A stretch of 64,000 bases of DNA from Tunturiibacter empetritectus (GCF_013410875.1 NZ_JACCCU010000002.1:1178001-1242000); one strand, 5' to 3'. Shown: positions 18,155 through 27,178, counted from the stretch's first letter. Numbers and translations: made by a program. Notes: generated by a model not told the origin, from the letters alone.

Positions 18155-18520
18155 GTGCAGAGACTGTTCACGATGTTTCCGGCTGGACCGCCGGGTGCCG
18201 GATTGATTCTCTTGCGTGTTTGCGCAACAGCGATGGTAGTAGGTTACGCTCTCTGCGTTGGAGGAACGGTCCCGAATTGGGTTTTTTTCATCCTTTGGCC
18301 GGTCGCGGGCTTACTAGTCGCGGGGCTGATGACACCGTTTGCTTGTGCAGCGGCATTAGCTTTGCAGATGACCGTCGAGTGGGAGACAGGGTTCAGGGGC
18401 CTTCCCTGCTGCGTTCTCGGAGTGCTACTTCTCATAGCCGTTCTGTTGCTGGGACCCGGTGCCTATTCGCTTGACGCACTGTGGTTCGGGCGTCGAAGAG
18501 TGACCGTCTCCCGCCGGTAG
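18155..18520 (+). CDS. Small DoxX-like membrane protein
   Basis: GTG start; the protein reads MQRLFTMFPAGPPGAGLILL and has about three to four TM helices (VPNWVFFILWPVAGLLVAGL, PFACAAALALQM, VLGVLLLIAVLLLGPGAYSL) ending DALWFGRRRVTV. This start and end are typical of a short DoxX-related family abundant in Acidobacteria. The role is unknown; it lies ahead of the plus-strand redox cluster. Confidence 0.6.
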   Translation: MQRLFTMFPAGPPGAGLILLRVCATAMVVGYALCVGGTVPNWVFFILWPVAGLLVAGLMTPFACAAALALQMTVEWETGFRGLPCCVLGVLLLIAVLLLGPGAYSLDALWFGRRRVTVSRR

Positions 18521-18706
18521 GCAATCCGCAAAGCTTCAGACATGGATTTGTACTGAGACCACGGCTAAGCGAAATATTAGCCCGAAAGGGCCCACGTTAA
18601 GCGGCCCAATCTGGTCTTTGCCACATAGATATTTGCACCTAGGCTTGCAACTGAAAGTGCACGTTTACAGGCCACGACTTTTAGAACGCAAAGAGGAGAC
18701 AGACTG

Positions 18707-19831
18707 ATGAAGGCTAGCAACGCTCTTTTCACACCCACGGCACTCGGGGCTCTGCGATTGAAGCACCGCGTCATCATGGCGCCTCTTACCCGCTCCCGTT
18801 CAGTTCAGCCTGATTCCGTCCCGGGTGATCTGATGCGTGAGTATTACGAACAACGTGCATCGGACGGCGGACTCATTATCACGGAGGCGACGAACATTTC
18901 GTTGACCAGCCGTGGTTGGCTCGGAGCCCCGGGCCTCTACTCCGATCAGCAGGTCGAGGGATGGAAGAAGATCGTGTCTGCCGTTCATGCCAAGGGCGGC
19001 CATATGTTCGCGCAGCTCTGGCATAGTGGGCGCTCGTCTCACACCGCGATGACGGGTGGTGCGACCCCTGTGTCGGCTTCTGTCGATCCAACATACTGGG
19101 AAAATTCGAATCATCTTGTATCCATCCCCGGTGGCTGGGTTCAGCCCTCTCCGCATCGGGCATTGGCCTTGGAAGAGATAGCCGGCATCGTTGCGGATTA
19201 CCGTGAAGCGGCGAAACGCGCAATGGCCGCTGGATTCGAGGGAGTTGAACTCCATGCCGCTAACGGCTACCTCGTCGACCAGTTTTTGCAGGATGGGAGC
19301 AACAAGCGGACTGACGAGTACGGCGGGTCTCTGGAGAACCGTGTGCGCCTGCTCTCTGAAATCGTACACGCCCTCGCCTCTGTTTGGGGAGCAGATCGCG
19401 TAGCCGTCCGTATTGGTCCTTACGGAACCTGGAATAGCATGTCGGATAGCAACCCGGATGCCCTTTTCGCTCATGTTGCGACAGAGTTGAATCATTTCGG
19501 ACTTGCCTATCTCCATCTGATCGAGCCGAGGGTATCCGGTAGCGAAGATGTGAAAGCGAGCGGAGGGCTTGCAGCAGAACGCCTTCGCCCATTCTTCAAC
19601 GGAAAAATGATTGCCGCTGGAGGCTTCGAGCCCGACACCGCAGAGCAAGTAGTTTCAACCGGAACTCTCGACGCAGTGGCCTTCGGCCGTCACTTTCTCT
19701 CCAACCCTGACCTGCCTCAACGTATTGCCGAGCATCTGGAGCTGACGCCCTACGATCGCTCAACCTTCTACACCTTTGATGAGGTCGGCTACACCGATTA
19801 CCCCGTCTATGCGCAGGCTGTAGCTGTCTAA
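18707..19831 (+). CDS. Old Yellow Enzyme family alkene reductase (NemA-like)
   Basis: The 374-residue FMN-dependent TIM barrel is complete: LFTPTALGALRLKHRVIMAP, QLWHSGRSSH, the active-site stretch GVELHAANGYLVDQFLQDGS and a C-terminal AFGRHFLSNPDLP. His183 and Asn186 (substrate carbonyl binding) and Tyr188 (proton donor) match canonical enzymes such as OYE1 and NemA. It reduces activated C=C bonds of enones, maleimides or nitro compounds using NAD(P)H. It is the first large gene of a plus-strand run to 26676. Confidence 0.92.
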   Translation: MKASNALFTPTALGALRLKHRVIMAPLTRSRSVQPDSVPGDLMREYYEQRASDGGLIITEATNISLTSRGWLGAPGLYSDQQVEGWKKIVSAVHAKGGHMFAQLWHSGRSSHTAMTGGATPVSASVDPTYWENSNHLVSIPGGWVQPSPHRALALEEIAGIVADYREAAKRAMAAGFEGVELHAANGYLVDQFLQDGSNKRTDEYGGSLENRVRLLSEIVHALASVWGADRVAVRIGPYGTWNSMSDSNPDALFAHVATELNHFGLAYLHLIEPRVSGSEDVKASGGLAAERLRPFFNGKMIAAGGFEPDTAEQVVSTGTLDAVAFGRHFLSNPDLPQRIAEHLELTPYDRSTFYTFDEVGYTDYPVYAQAVAV

Positions 19832-19887
19832 GCGGTGTTTGATGACACGAGAATTCGATCTCACAACACTGAACCCTGGAGGCTGTC

Positions 19888-20583
19888 ATGAGCAAAAAAG
19901 AAAACATCGTGCTGGTACACGGAGCATGGGCGGATGGTTCATGCTGGAGCAAGGTTATTCTCTTGCTTCAGGCAAAGGGCTATAACGTGACGGCAGCTCA
20001 GATCCCGCTCACATCCCTTGAGAACGACATCGATGTGACTCGGCGGTTACTTTCTGAGCAATCCGAACCTACTGTACTGGTCGGGCATTCCTATGGAGGC
20101 GCAGTTATCACCGGCGCAGCCACGGCAACCCCGCAGGTCAAAGCTCTGGTGTACATTACGGCGTTCGCTCTCGATGAAGGCGAGAGCCTTGAGTCGCTCG
20201 CTAACCAGGGCCCTCCTTCTCCGGGGTCTTCCTCCATTCAGCCCGACGCTCACGGATTCCTCTGGATCAATCGTGAGACTTTCCATAAGTCGTTCGCGGG
20301 GGATGCCACTGCGGATGAGGCCGCTGTGATGGCCGCAGTACAGAAACCTCTGGCGCTTGCGGCTTTTGGCGGAAAGGAAGCGGTTTCAGCATGGAAGACA
20401 CTTCCCTCCTGGTACCTCGTCTGTACTGAGGATCAGATGATTCCGCCACCAGCCCAGGAGTTCCTTGCCAAGCGCATGAACGCTACTATCCGCACCGTTC
20501 CCTCCAGCCATTGTCCGTTTATGTCCAAGCCAGAGGCTGTGGCGAACCTTATCGCTCTCGCAGCCGAGGCGATCGACAACTAG
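19888..20583 (+). CDS. Cytoplasmic alpha/beta hydrolase
   Basis: The 231-residue hydrolase has IVLVHGAWADGSCWSKV, nucleophile elbow VLVGHSYGGAVITGA, acid region CTEDQMIPPPAQ and His in SSHCPFMSKPEAV. It lacks the signal peptide of its paralogue at 16271-17077. It follows the OYE gene by 57 bp with GGAGG upstream (CTGGAGGCTGTC). The stop is followed by a GC-rich hairpin. Substrate unknown. Confidence 0.87.
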   Translation: MSKKENIVLVHGAWADGSCWSKVILLLQAKGYNVTAAQIPLTSLENDIDVTRRLLSEQSEPTVLVGHSYGGAVITGAATATPQVKALVYITAFALDEGESLESLANQGPPSPGSSSIQPDAHGFLWINRETFHKSFAGDATADEAAVMAAVQKPLALAAFGGKEAVSAWKTLPSWYLVCTEDQMIPPPAQEFLAKRMNATIRTVPSSHCPFMSKPEAVANLIALAAEAIDN

Positions 20584-20611
20584 CCGTTCCTAACTCTCCT
20601 CATCCAGCGGC

Positions 20612-20640
20612 AAGCCGCCTCCTTGAGGGGATGGCGGCTT
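20612..20640 (+). terminator. Hairpin after hydrolase gene
   Basis: AAGCCGCC (20612-20619) pairs with GGCGGCTT (20633-20640) around a 13-nt loop. No T-run follows, so it may be a weak terminator or an mRNA-stabilising hairpin between the hydrolase and the next reductase. Confidence 0.4.
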
Positions 20641-20671
20641 CCTGCCCATTCTTTGTCTCCGAAAGGGTCCT

Positions 20672-21547
20672 ATGAATACGAAAGCAAGAGTGCTGGTACT
20701 GGGAGCGACAGGGCAGGTTGGCGGTGCTCTGGTGCCGCTGCTTGTAGCCAACCAGGGCGTCGAAGTCGTTGCAGCAGCTCGTAATCCGGCAAGGGCAGAA
20801 CACCTAGGGGTGGAGGTTGTGGAGTTTGATCTCGACAGAATTGAGACGTTTGCCCCGGCCCTAGAAAACATCGATCGCATCTTCATGGCAACCGGCTACA
20901 CGATAGACATGCTCCGCCAAAGCAAGGACCTGGTGAACAGCGCCAAGCGGGGCGGGGTTCAACAGATTGTTCATTTGGGTGCTAGCGGTGACGACGACAC
21001 GCGTGTCGCTCATTACGGCTGGCACCAGTTCATCGAGCGGTACATCGAGTGGTCCGGCATCACTTTCACGCACTTGCGCCCCGAGATCTTCATGCAGAAT
21101 CTGCTCGGATATGGAGGCGAAAGCTACGTGCAAAAGGGCGTGATCAAACATTACGTTGGAGGCGCACGACTAAGTTGGGTCGATTGCGACGACGTTGCAG
21201 CCGTCGCAGCGGTTTGCCTCGCGCGGCCTGAGCCTCATGCCGGTAAGACCTACCGCATGGGGTATGAGGCAAAGACCTACTACGAACTTGCGGAGGTCTT
21301 TACGGAAGTTTTGGGGCAGCCCTTTTCGTACGAGCCGCAGCCGCCATCCGAGTTTCTTCGGAACGTGCTTGCTGCAGGGGCCGAGCCTGCATACATGAAG
21401 TGCGTATTCGACAGCTATACCGATTTTACTAATGGCAAGGACATCGGTGCAGATGCCACCTTTGACAACTTTCCTGGGCTGACAGGCCGCGCGCCTCGAT
21501 TTCTCGCCGATTTTGCCAAGACGTACGCAGATCGCTTTCGCTACTAG
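20672..21547 (+). CDS. NmrA-like NAD(P)-dependent oxidoreductase
   Basis: The Rossmann start is ARVLVLGATGQVGGALVPLL, followed by VVAAARNPARAEHLGVEVVE, RGGVQQIVHLGASG, HLRPEIFMQNLLGYGG and LSWVDCDDVAAVAAVCLA. This is the NmrA/HSCARG branch of atypical SDRs, like the gene at 6900 but not closely similar. It is the second redox gene of the plus-strand run, with 23 bp to the following Gfo/Idh/MocA gene. Likely an enone, aldehyde or quinone reductase, or a redox sensor. Confidence 0.8.
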   Translation: MNTKARVLVLGATGQVGGALVPLLVANQGVEVVAAARNPARAEHLGVEVVEFDLDRIETFAPALENIDRIFMATGYTIDMLRQSKDLVNSAKRGGVQQIVHLGASGDDDTRVAHYGWHQFIERYIEWSGITFTHLRPEIFMQNLLGYGGESYVQKGVIKHYVGGARLSWVDCDDVAAVAAVCLARPEPHAGKTYRMGYEAKTYYELAEVFTEVLGQPFSYEPQPPSEFLRNVLAAGAEPAYMKCVFDSYTDFTNGKDIGADATFDNFPGLTGRAPRFLADFAKTYADRFRY

Positions 21548-21570
21548 GACACGCATTCACGAGGTACGAC

Positions 21571-22677
21571 ATGGCGGAAGAACGCAGAATCCGGATAGGT
21601 CTGGTCGGGGTCGGCAACTGGGCACGATATGGGCATGTTCCCGCGCTCAGATTGTTGCCGGAATACGATATTGTCGCCGTCTCAAGTAGGAGCCTGGAGA
21701 AGGCCAGGGAAATCGGAAAAACATACGATATTCCTCGTAGCTACGGCGACATGCACCAACTTGTAAACGACGCTGAGGTGGACCTGGTCGCGGTACTTTC
21801 CCCGGCACCAGAACACGCTTTAGCGGTTAAAGCTGCCATTCTGGCGGGGAAGGATGTCTATTGCGAGTGGCCGCTCACGACCAACACGAAAGACTCGGAA
21901 GAGCTTTTGCAGCTTGCGGAGCAGCGCGGTGTTCGGCATCTCGTGGGACTTCAGCGGACCGTTGGATCTAGTTCCCTCCATCTCCACGAACTTCTTTCAG
22001 AAGGCTACGTAGGTCAACTCCGTTCGGTTCGTATGCACGTCAGCATGGCGGGTTTTGGGCCAGTACGATCGGCATCGCTCGACTGGACAATTCCAGCAAA
22101 GAACTTCTCCCATGTGCTCTCAATCTATGGCGGTCACTTTATGGACATGCTGTTTAACGCGGCAGGCCAGCCCGCCACGATGACCTCCCTTGTCCGAACA
22201 CAATTTCCTAAGCTGATAAGCAGTACGGGAGAGTCGTTCCCCAATGAGACGCCTGACGGCGTGATGGTCATGGGTACGCTTCAGAACGGCGCTATGTTTC
22301 AGATCCAGCTTGAGGGTGGGAAGCGCAATCAAACAGGACTTCAAATCGATCTCACCGGCACAGACGGCGACCTCCAGATCACAAATGAGAAGGCGTTCGT
22401 TACAAAACACAACGACCTGATTCGAGGAGCGCAGGGCGAGGGACAGACCTGGAGAGAGTTGCCCACACCCAATCATCTCAGCCTCCTCCCGCCAACGGAA
22501 CTTGATGCCAGCGTCCAGGACTTGGCTCATCTTTATGAGGCGTTTGCTCGGGATCGGGTGCATGGAGGCAAGACAGGCCGAGACTTCTCGGACGCTGTGG
22601 CCATGCACACCATGATCGACATGATCTACCAAGCGTCATCTTCAGAAACAACGGTGGTTATTAAGGAGCAATCATGA
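21571..22677 (+). CDS. Gfo/Idh/MocA family oxidoreductase
   Basis: The N-terminal Rossmann domain begins IGLVGVGNWARYGHVPALRL. It contains VAVLSPAPEHALAVKAAILA and the lysine-type motif AGKDVYCEWPL; canonical members have EKP, here EWP, so the usual catalytic Lys is Trp. The C-terminal beta-sheet domain has FSHVLSIYGGHFMDMLFNAA, resembling galactose-dehydrogenase-like fungal proteins. It overlaps the next gene by four bases (ATGA). Probably a sugar or galactose dehydrogenase-like enzyme; the Lys change leaves activity in question. Confidence 0.85.
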   Translation: MAEERRIRIGLVGVGNWARYGHVPALRLLPEYDIVAVSSRSLEKAREIGKTYDIPRSYGDMHQLVNDAEVDLVAVLSPAPEHALAVKAAILAGKDVYCEWPLTTNTKDSEELLQLAEQRGVRHLVGLQRTVGSSSLHLHELLSEGYVGQLRSVRMHVSMAGFGPVRSASLDWTIPAKNFSHVLSIYGGHFMDMLFNAAGQPATMTSLVRTQFPKLISSTGESFPNETPDGVMVMGTLQNGAMFQIQLEGGKRNQTGLQIDLTGTDGDLQITNEKAFVTKHNDLIRGAQGEGQTWRELPTPNHLSLLPPTELDASVQDLAHLYEAFARDRVHGGKTGRDFSDAVAMHTMIDMIYQASSSETTVVIKEQS

Positions 22678-23072
22678 CCCTCGCTACTCCCGCTAAGAAT
22701 AAGGCAACTGTTCTCGAAGCCTTCGACGCCCTTTTCAACAAGCGGGACTACGAAGCTGCGGAGCGCTTCTGGTCGCCTAACTACATCCAGCACAGCGCGC
22801 ACATTGGCCCTGGACGTGACGGCTTACTCGGTCTGACCAGAGCCCTTCCGGAAACGCTGCGATATGAGAATCATGTCGCCTTGGCCGAGGGCGACTTCGT
22901 GATCTTGCATGGCCGGTTTTCCGGTCACGGACTGCCCAGGAATTGGATCGTAGCCGACATCGTACGCCTTGATGAAGGGGTGTTGGTCGAACACTGGGAT
23001 GTCATCCAGGACGAAGCAACAGAACTTGAATCCAAGAGCGGGCTACCGATGTTCGGTGCCTCTTTCGCGTAG
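22674..23072 (+). CDS. SnoaL-like NTF2-fold protein (aldol-condensation type, COG4922-like)
   Basis: The 132-residue protein matches the SnoaL-like group: LEAFDALFNKRDYEAAERFW, SPNYIQHSAHIGPGRDGL, LAEGDFVILHGRFSGHGLP, VLVEHWDVIQDEATE and the end KSGLPMFGASF. His residues in QHSAH and the Asp/His of EHWDV line the usual cavity. It is translationally coupled to the Gfo/Idh/MocA gene. It may act as a small cyclase, isomerase or hydrolase on a product of neighbouring enzymes. Confidence 0.82.
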   Translation: MTLATPAKNKATVLEAFDALFNKRDYEAAERFWSPNYIQHSAHIGPGRDGLLGLTRALPETLRYENHVALAEGDFVILHGRFSGHGLPRNWIVADIVRLDEGVLVEHWDVIQDEATELESKSGLPMFGASFA

Positions 23073-23114
23073 GCACCACCAGCCAGACCAAATCACAGAG
23101 AACAAAGGAGAACC

Positions 23115-23876
23115 ATGAAAACTGAAGGGAACGTAATTCTTATCACTGGAGGCGGCTCTGGTATCGGGCGTGGACTTGCCGAGGCTCTTCACCGTCTGGG
23201 CAACAAGGTAATCATCTCTGGTCGTCGCCAGGGTCATCTGGAGAAGACCCTGGAAGCCAATCCCGGAATGGACTCAGTTGAATTAGATGTGACTGATCCA
23301 GAGAGCATACGCCGGGCTGCCGAGCAACTCATTGCCAAATACCCCACCCTGAATGTGCTCATCAACAATGCAGGAATCATGCTGATCGACGACGCTTCGG
23401 CCCTGGTAGACGATGACCTGGTCACGTCAACCATTGCGACCAATCTGATGGGGCCGATACGGAGCACAGGTGCCTTGATCGACCACCTCAAAAAGCAAGA
23501 GTCCGCTGCGGTGCTGATCGTCTCGTCGGTCCTTGGCTTCACCCCCATGGCGATGACAGCAGTCTATTCATCCACCAAGGCAGCGCTCCACTCCTATGCG
23601 CAGTCCCTCCGATTTGAGTTACGCCACACTCCGGTTCGAGTTCTGGAAGTCATTCCTCCCTGGGTCCGCACCGACCTGCTCAACAGCAGCGAAGAGCCAC
23701 GCGCGATGCCGCTCGACGAGTTTCTGAAAGGCACGATGGCGGCTCTTGCAACAGAGGCGAACGAGATCATGGTTCCCCATGCGAAGTTCCTACGCGACCA
23801 AGCCGGCCCCAACGAGGCAGTCTTCGTCTCAAGCTTCAATGAGCAGCTTGAAGCACCCCAACCCTCAGCCGTCTAA
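23115..23876 (+). CDS. Short-chain dehydrogenase/reductase (DltE-like)
   Basis: A classical SDR: VILITGGGSGIGRGLAEALH (TGxxxGIG), LNVLINNAGIM (NNAG), Ser of VLIVSSVLGFTP and the catalytic YSSTKAALHSYAQ (Tyr-x3-Lys). The end VIPPWVRTDLLNSSEEPRAM resembles DltE-type short SDRs. A GGAG site precedes the ATG. It lies in the same run between SnoaL-like and LolA-like genes. Substrate unknown. Confidence 0.9.
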   Translation: MKTEGNVILITGGGSGIGRGLAEALHRLGNKVIISGRRQGHLEKTLEANPGMDSVELDVTDPESIRRAAEQLIAKYPTLNVLINNAGIMLIDDASALVDDDLVTSTIATNLMGPIRSTGALIDHLKKQESAAVLIVSSVLGFTPMAMTAVYSSTKAALHSYAQSLRFELRHTPVRVLEVIPPWVRTDLLNSSEEPRAMPLDEFLKGTMAALATEANEIMVPHAKFLRDQAGPNEAVFVSSFNEQLEAPQPSAV

Positions 23877-23935
23877 CACCGGCTCCACTCACTCGCGCAG
23901 CACGCAACAGCACCAAGACAAGCCAGGAGCTGAAA

Positions 23936-24652
23936 ATGAATGATCTTTTGCAGAAAGCAATGCACGCACACGGAGGTCTCAAGCGTTGGAACGAGATTAG
24001 CTGCGTTACCGTTGCAGCCTCGCTCACCGGGGCGATCTGGTTTGTGAAGAGCCAGGGTGATTACCTGAAGGACGTGGTGATGACTGTGGACACCAAAAAA
24101 GAACGGATGACCACAGACTTTCCAGGCCAGGATAAACGCTTTCTCTTCACACCGGAGCGACTGGTGATGGAGAAGCGGGATGGCACTGTGCTTCTTGAGC
24201 GTGAGGATCCCGAGAAGTCGTTCGATGGTCAGGCCCGTGAAACTCCGTGGGATGACTTGCACGTTGCCTACTTCCAGGGCGAGGCACTTTGGACCTACCT
24301 GAATACTCCGTTTCTCTACACGCAACCGGGATTTGTGACCGAGGAGATTGCGTCCATAGATGTGAGTGGGGAGAAGTGGCGTCGTTTGAAGGTCACCTTT
24401 CCGGACAACATCAAGAGCCACACGCGAGAACAGATTTCATGCTTCGGCCCGGATGGCTTGATCAGGCGCCACGACTACACGGTGGACATTCTCGGTGGAG
24501 CAACCGGTCTGAACTATGCCTCTGACTATCGGGACGTGGGTGGGATCATCTTCCCGACCAAACGCCGGATCTACGCCTATGAAGGGGACTACCAACTCGT
24601 GCCCGAGCCCCTTCTGGTGAAGATCGACATGGGTGAAATCACCCTGCAGTAA
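23936..24652 (+). CDS. Uncharacterised protein, possible LolA/LppX-like fold
   Basis: The 238-residue protein has no signal peptide. Alternating strands are visible (TVAASLTGAIWFVKSQGDYL, DVVMTVDTKKERMTTDFPGQ, RFLFTPERLVMEKRDGTVLL, YTVDILGGATGLNYASDYRD). This resembles half-barrel lipid-binding proteins, but I cannot name a family with certainty. It sits between an SDR and an OYE in the same direction. Similar genes beside SDRs are common in Acidobacteria. Function unknown. Confidence 0.6.
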   Translation: MNDLLQKAMHAHGGLKRWNEISCVTVAASLTGAIWFVKSQGDYLKDVVMTVDTKKERMTTDFPGQDKRFLFTPERLVMEKRDGTVLLEREDPEKSFDGQARETPWDDLHVAYFQGEALWTYLNTPFLYTQPGFVTEEIASIDVSGEKWRRLKVTFPDNIKSHTREQISCFGPDGLIRRHDYTVDILGGATGLNYASDYRDVGGIIFPTKRRIYAYEGDYQLVPEPLLVKIDMGEITLQ

Positions 24653-24702
24653 TCGTGGGTAAGCCGTCACTCACATCAACCTTTCAGCATAAAAAGGACA
24701 AT

Positions 24703-25815
24703 ATGCGCCATCATCCTTCGCTCTTTGAGCCCTTGCGGTTGGGAGCCATCACACTTCCCAACCGCATCATTATGGCCCCTCTTACCAGAATGCGTGCTGG
24801 AGCCGGAAATGTCCCCACAGCTTTGAATGCGGAATACTATGCCCAGCGAGCCGCCGCTGGGCTCATCATCGCCGAGGGGACCGCAGTAAGCCAACAGGGT
24901 CAGGGATATCCAAATGCTCCAGGCATCTACACGCGGGAGCAGATAGATGGATGGAAGGCCGTCACGGAGGCCGTTCACTCCCGAGGCGGACGGATCTTCC
25001 TCCAGATTGCTCACAATGGCCGTAATTCTCACTCTTCGTTCACCCCGGACGGCGGACCACCCGTAGCGCCCTCTGCCATTCCTCCGAAACTGCCTGGGTT
25101 CACGCGCGATGGCCGGCAGGTTCCGATTGAGACACCTCGAACTCTCGAACTGAACGAGATAAGCCCGATCATTAAGAGCTTCACAAAGGCCAGTCGCAAC
25201 GCCATCGAGGCAGGTTTCGACGGAGTAGAACTTCAGGCTTCTAACAGCCACCTGATCGACCAATTTCTGGAAGACGGAACAAATATCAGAATGGACGCAT
25301 ATGGGGGTTCCATCATCAATCGGATGCGGTTCCTCCTCGAAATTACAGAGGAAGTCTCAGCTTCCATCGGGTCCGAACGACTTGGGGTGCGGCTGTCACC
25401 ATTTGGTCAATACGGTGGCATCGGCGACAGCAACCCGATGCGGTTGTTCACCTCGATCATCGATGAACTGAATGACCGCAACTTGGCATACCTCCACCTC
25501 ATCGAGGGCCGCGGCTCGGAGATTGGTCTGGGCGACGCATTGCATGAAGATGCATTGAACAACGCCAAGCTCTTCAGACCTCATTTCCAGGGTGTCCTGA
25601 TCACTGCCGCCGCCTATACGCCGCGCACCGCCAGCGAAGCTGTTGGTGATAAGAACGCGGATGCAGTGGCGTTCGGTCGCATGTTCATATCGAATCCGGA
25701 CTTGGTGGAACGAATCGAGAGCGATCTGAAACTCAGTCCATACGATCGGTCGACGTTCTACGGAGGGCAAGAGAAGGGCTACACCGACTATCCACCTTCC
25801 AGCGAGGCCATATGA
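24703..25815 (+). CDS. Old Yellow Enzyme paralogue with altered active site (Q-A-S-N-S-H)
   Basis: ATG 24703 is preferred (AAGGA upstream); homology starts at MRHHPSLFEPLRLGAITLPN. The fold is intact (QIAHNGRNSH, GGSIINRMRFLLEITEE, FGRMFISNPDLVERIESDLK). The active site reads GVELQASNSHLIDQFLEDGT: His-x2-Asn-x-Tyr of canonical OYEs is Gln178-x2-Asn181-x-His183. The substrate-anchoring His and the proton-donor Tyr are both replaced, while the paralogue at 18707 is canonical. It may bind FMN but act on other substrates or with a different mechanism. It overlaps the next gene by four bases. Confidence 0.87.
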   Translation: MRHHPSLFEPLRLGAITLPNRIIMAPLTRMRAGAGNVPTALNAEYYAQRAAAGLIIAEGTAVSQQGQGYPNAPGIYTREQIDGWKAVTEAVHSRGGRIFLQIAHNGRNSHSSFTPDGGPPVAPSAIPPKLPGFTRDGRQVPIETPRTLELNEISPIIKSFTKASRNAIEAGFDGVELQASNSHLIDQFLEDGTNIRMDAYGGSIINRMRFLLEITEEVSASIGSERLGVRLSPFGQYGGIGDSNPMRLFTSIIDELNDRNLAYLHLIEGRGSEIGLGDALHEDALNNAKLFRPHFQGVLITAAAYTPRTASEAVGDKNADAVAFGRMFISNPDLVERIESDLKLSPYDRSTFYGGQEKGYTDYPPSSEAI

Positions 25816-26195
25816 CCGCAGAAACCGTACTGCAAACCAACAACCTCGTCTTCTATCAGGCTCTCCTCGATCAGGACTGGAGTTCGCTTGCCGAGCTGTA
25901 TGCCGATGATTACAGACTCGTCCGCTCAAACGGTAGTGTCCTGTCCAAGGAACAAGTTCTCACCGACCTGCAATCGGGTGATCTTGTTTTCAGGTCCATC
26001 AAGCTAACGAATGCGCTTGTTCGATTGATCGGCTCGGTAGCACTCCTCACCGGGGACAGCCAAACGATTGCAGAACGTGGAGGTGTGGAGTTTGTCTCTC
26101 ACTTCCGTTTGGTTGCGGTCTATGTAGAAGACGAAGGCAAAATGCGACTTCTCCATTCTCTGAGCACGGACATACCAGAGGCACACAATGCATAA
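25812..26195 (+). CDS. NTF2-like (DUF4440/SnoaL_3-type) protein
   Basis: The 127-residue protein follows the DUF4440-type pattern: FYQALLDQDWSSLAELYADD, YRLVRSNGSVLSKEQVLTDL, LTGDSQTIAERGGVEFVSHF and RLLHSLSTDIPE. It starts in the stop of the OYE paralogue (ATGA), so the two are translationally coupled. Likely a small binding protein or cyclase/dehydratase accessory of the OYE step. Confidence 0.75.
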   Translation: MTAETVLQTNNLVFYQALLDQDWSSLAELYADDYRLVRSNGSVLSKEQVLTDLQSGDLVFRSIKLTNALVRLIGSVALLTGDSQTIAERGGVEFVSHFRLVAVYVEDEGKMRLLHSLSTDIPEAHNA

Positions 26196-26220
26196 GTTAG
26201 ATCAGGCAAAAGGAGACGTC

Positions 26221-26676
26221 ATGGTGACAGGAGATGCAGCCCACGCTCGGAGTCCATTCGTGGGGGTTTGGAACCTGGAAAGCTTTACTGAGCAGTCTAA
26301 ATCGTCAGAAGAACTCAACCCTTTGGGGGCAGCGCCTGTAGGTTTTCTGATTTACACAGCCAACGGCTTTGTTTCCGCTCAGCTAATGAGGCGAGACCGG
26401 AAGGCGCTCGGAACCGATCCATGGGCTCCTGCTGAGTCGGGTCAAGGAGCGAATCTTGCAAACGGGTACATCCCGTACTGTGGGGCATATGCAGTCGACG
26501 AGGAGCGCGGGGAGGTCATCCATATGCCCATAGTTTCCCTCTTGCCCAATCTAATCAACCGGAACCAGCATAGAAGCTTTACGTTTGAGCGCGACAGCCT
26601 CACCCTTGTCACAAAGCAGAAGGATGCATCCGGCAGCATTGTCGAGTCAAGGCTTGTTTGGCGCCGGAGTCATTGA
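26221..26676 (+). CDS. Lipocalin-like domain protein
   Basis: ATG 26221 has AGGAG seven bases upstream and is preferred to an ATG at 26188 that overlaps the preceding gene. The sequence fits the lipocalin-like domain family: FVGVWNLESFTEQSKSSEEL, GFLIYTANGFVSAQLMRRDR, YIPYCGAYAVDEERGEVIHM and HRSFTFERDSLTLVTKQ. These proteins often accompany SnoaL/NTF2 and SDR genes. It is the last gene of the plus-strand redox run; it probably binds a small hydrophobic metabolite. Confidence 0.75.
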   Translation: MVTGDAAHARSPFVGVWNLESFTEQSKSSEELNPLGAAPVGFLIYTANGFVSAQLMRRDRKALGTDPWAPAESGQGANLANGYIPYCGAYAVDEERGEVIHMPIVSLLPNLINRNQHRSFTFERDSLTLVTKQKDASGSIVESRLVWRRSH

Positions 26677-26779
26677 TAAAGCGGTCCATCAGCAGTATGC
26701 CGACAGGCCCGATAATGCAGCTTACGTATAGTGGATCGCGAGGCGTCTGAACCAGTGGCGATGATCCCGACTCTGCTCG

Positions 26780-26977
26780 CTACGACGAGGAAAGAAGAGG
26801 ATTCGGAGCTGCCGAAGAGTCATCACCACCTGCTATTCGGGAGAAGGCATTATTGATGGTGTCTGTGGTGTTTGTCGCGGCGATGTGCAGGCTGCGAGTT
26901 GCCTTTGAGGCTGTCTGACACAACTTGTACTTGTTGGCGACCGTTTCCCTGGCACGAAAGATCAGTTCTGAGCGCAC
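26780..26977 (-). CDS. RNA polymerase omega (RpoZ)-like small protein
   Basis: A GTG at 26977 with AAGGAG seven bases upstream gives MRSELIFRARETVANKYKLC, then QTASKATRSLHIAATNTTDT. The pattern MRSELxF..VxN+Y.LCQ..SKATR.LH....DT.N strongly resembles Acidobacteria-type omega subunits, which begin MRSxLxF and carry SKATRxxH. Length (65 aa) is short. It follows the phytochrome kinase in the same direction, about 200 bp away. It may be an accessory omega paralogue rather than the housekeeping subunit. Confidence 0.5.
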   Translation of the reverse strand: MRSELIFRARETVANKYKLCQTASKATRSLHIAATNTTDTINNAFSRIAGGDDSSAAPNPLLSSS

Positions 26978-27178
26978 GTTAGTTCTCCTTTTATGCGGCG
27001 TTCAGACTAACGTTCTGCTGAGTTCGCGGGTGAAATGCAGGTTCTTCTTGAGAAGTGGCGGTTCGTCGAGGACGGAAGACCGCACCGCAGTGGTAAGTTT
27101 TGTGGCGAATAGAGCCGCCCACGATTTCAACAACTAGATGCGATATCCCTATTCTACCCTCTCGCAGCATGTGAGGTT

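Noticed and set aside
22120..22632. 170-residue minus-strand frame in the Gfo/Idh/MocA gene
   Set aside because: Antisense shadow; no domain or RBS.
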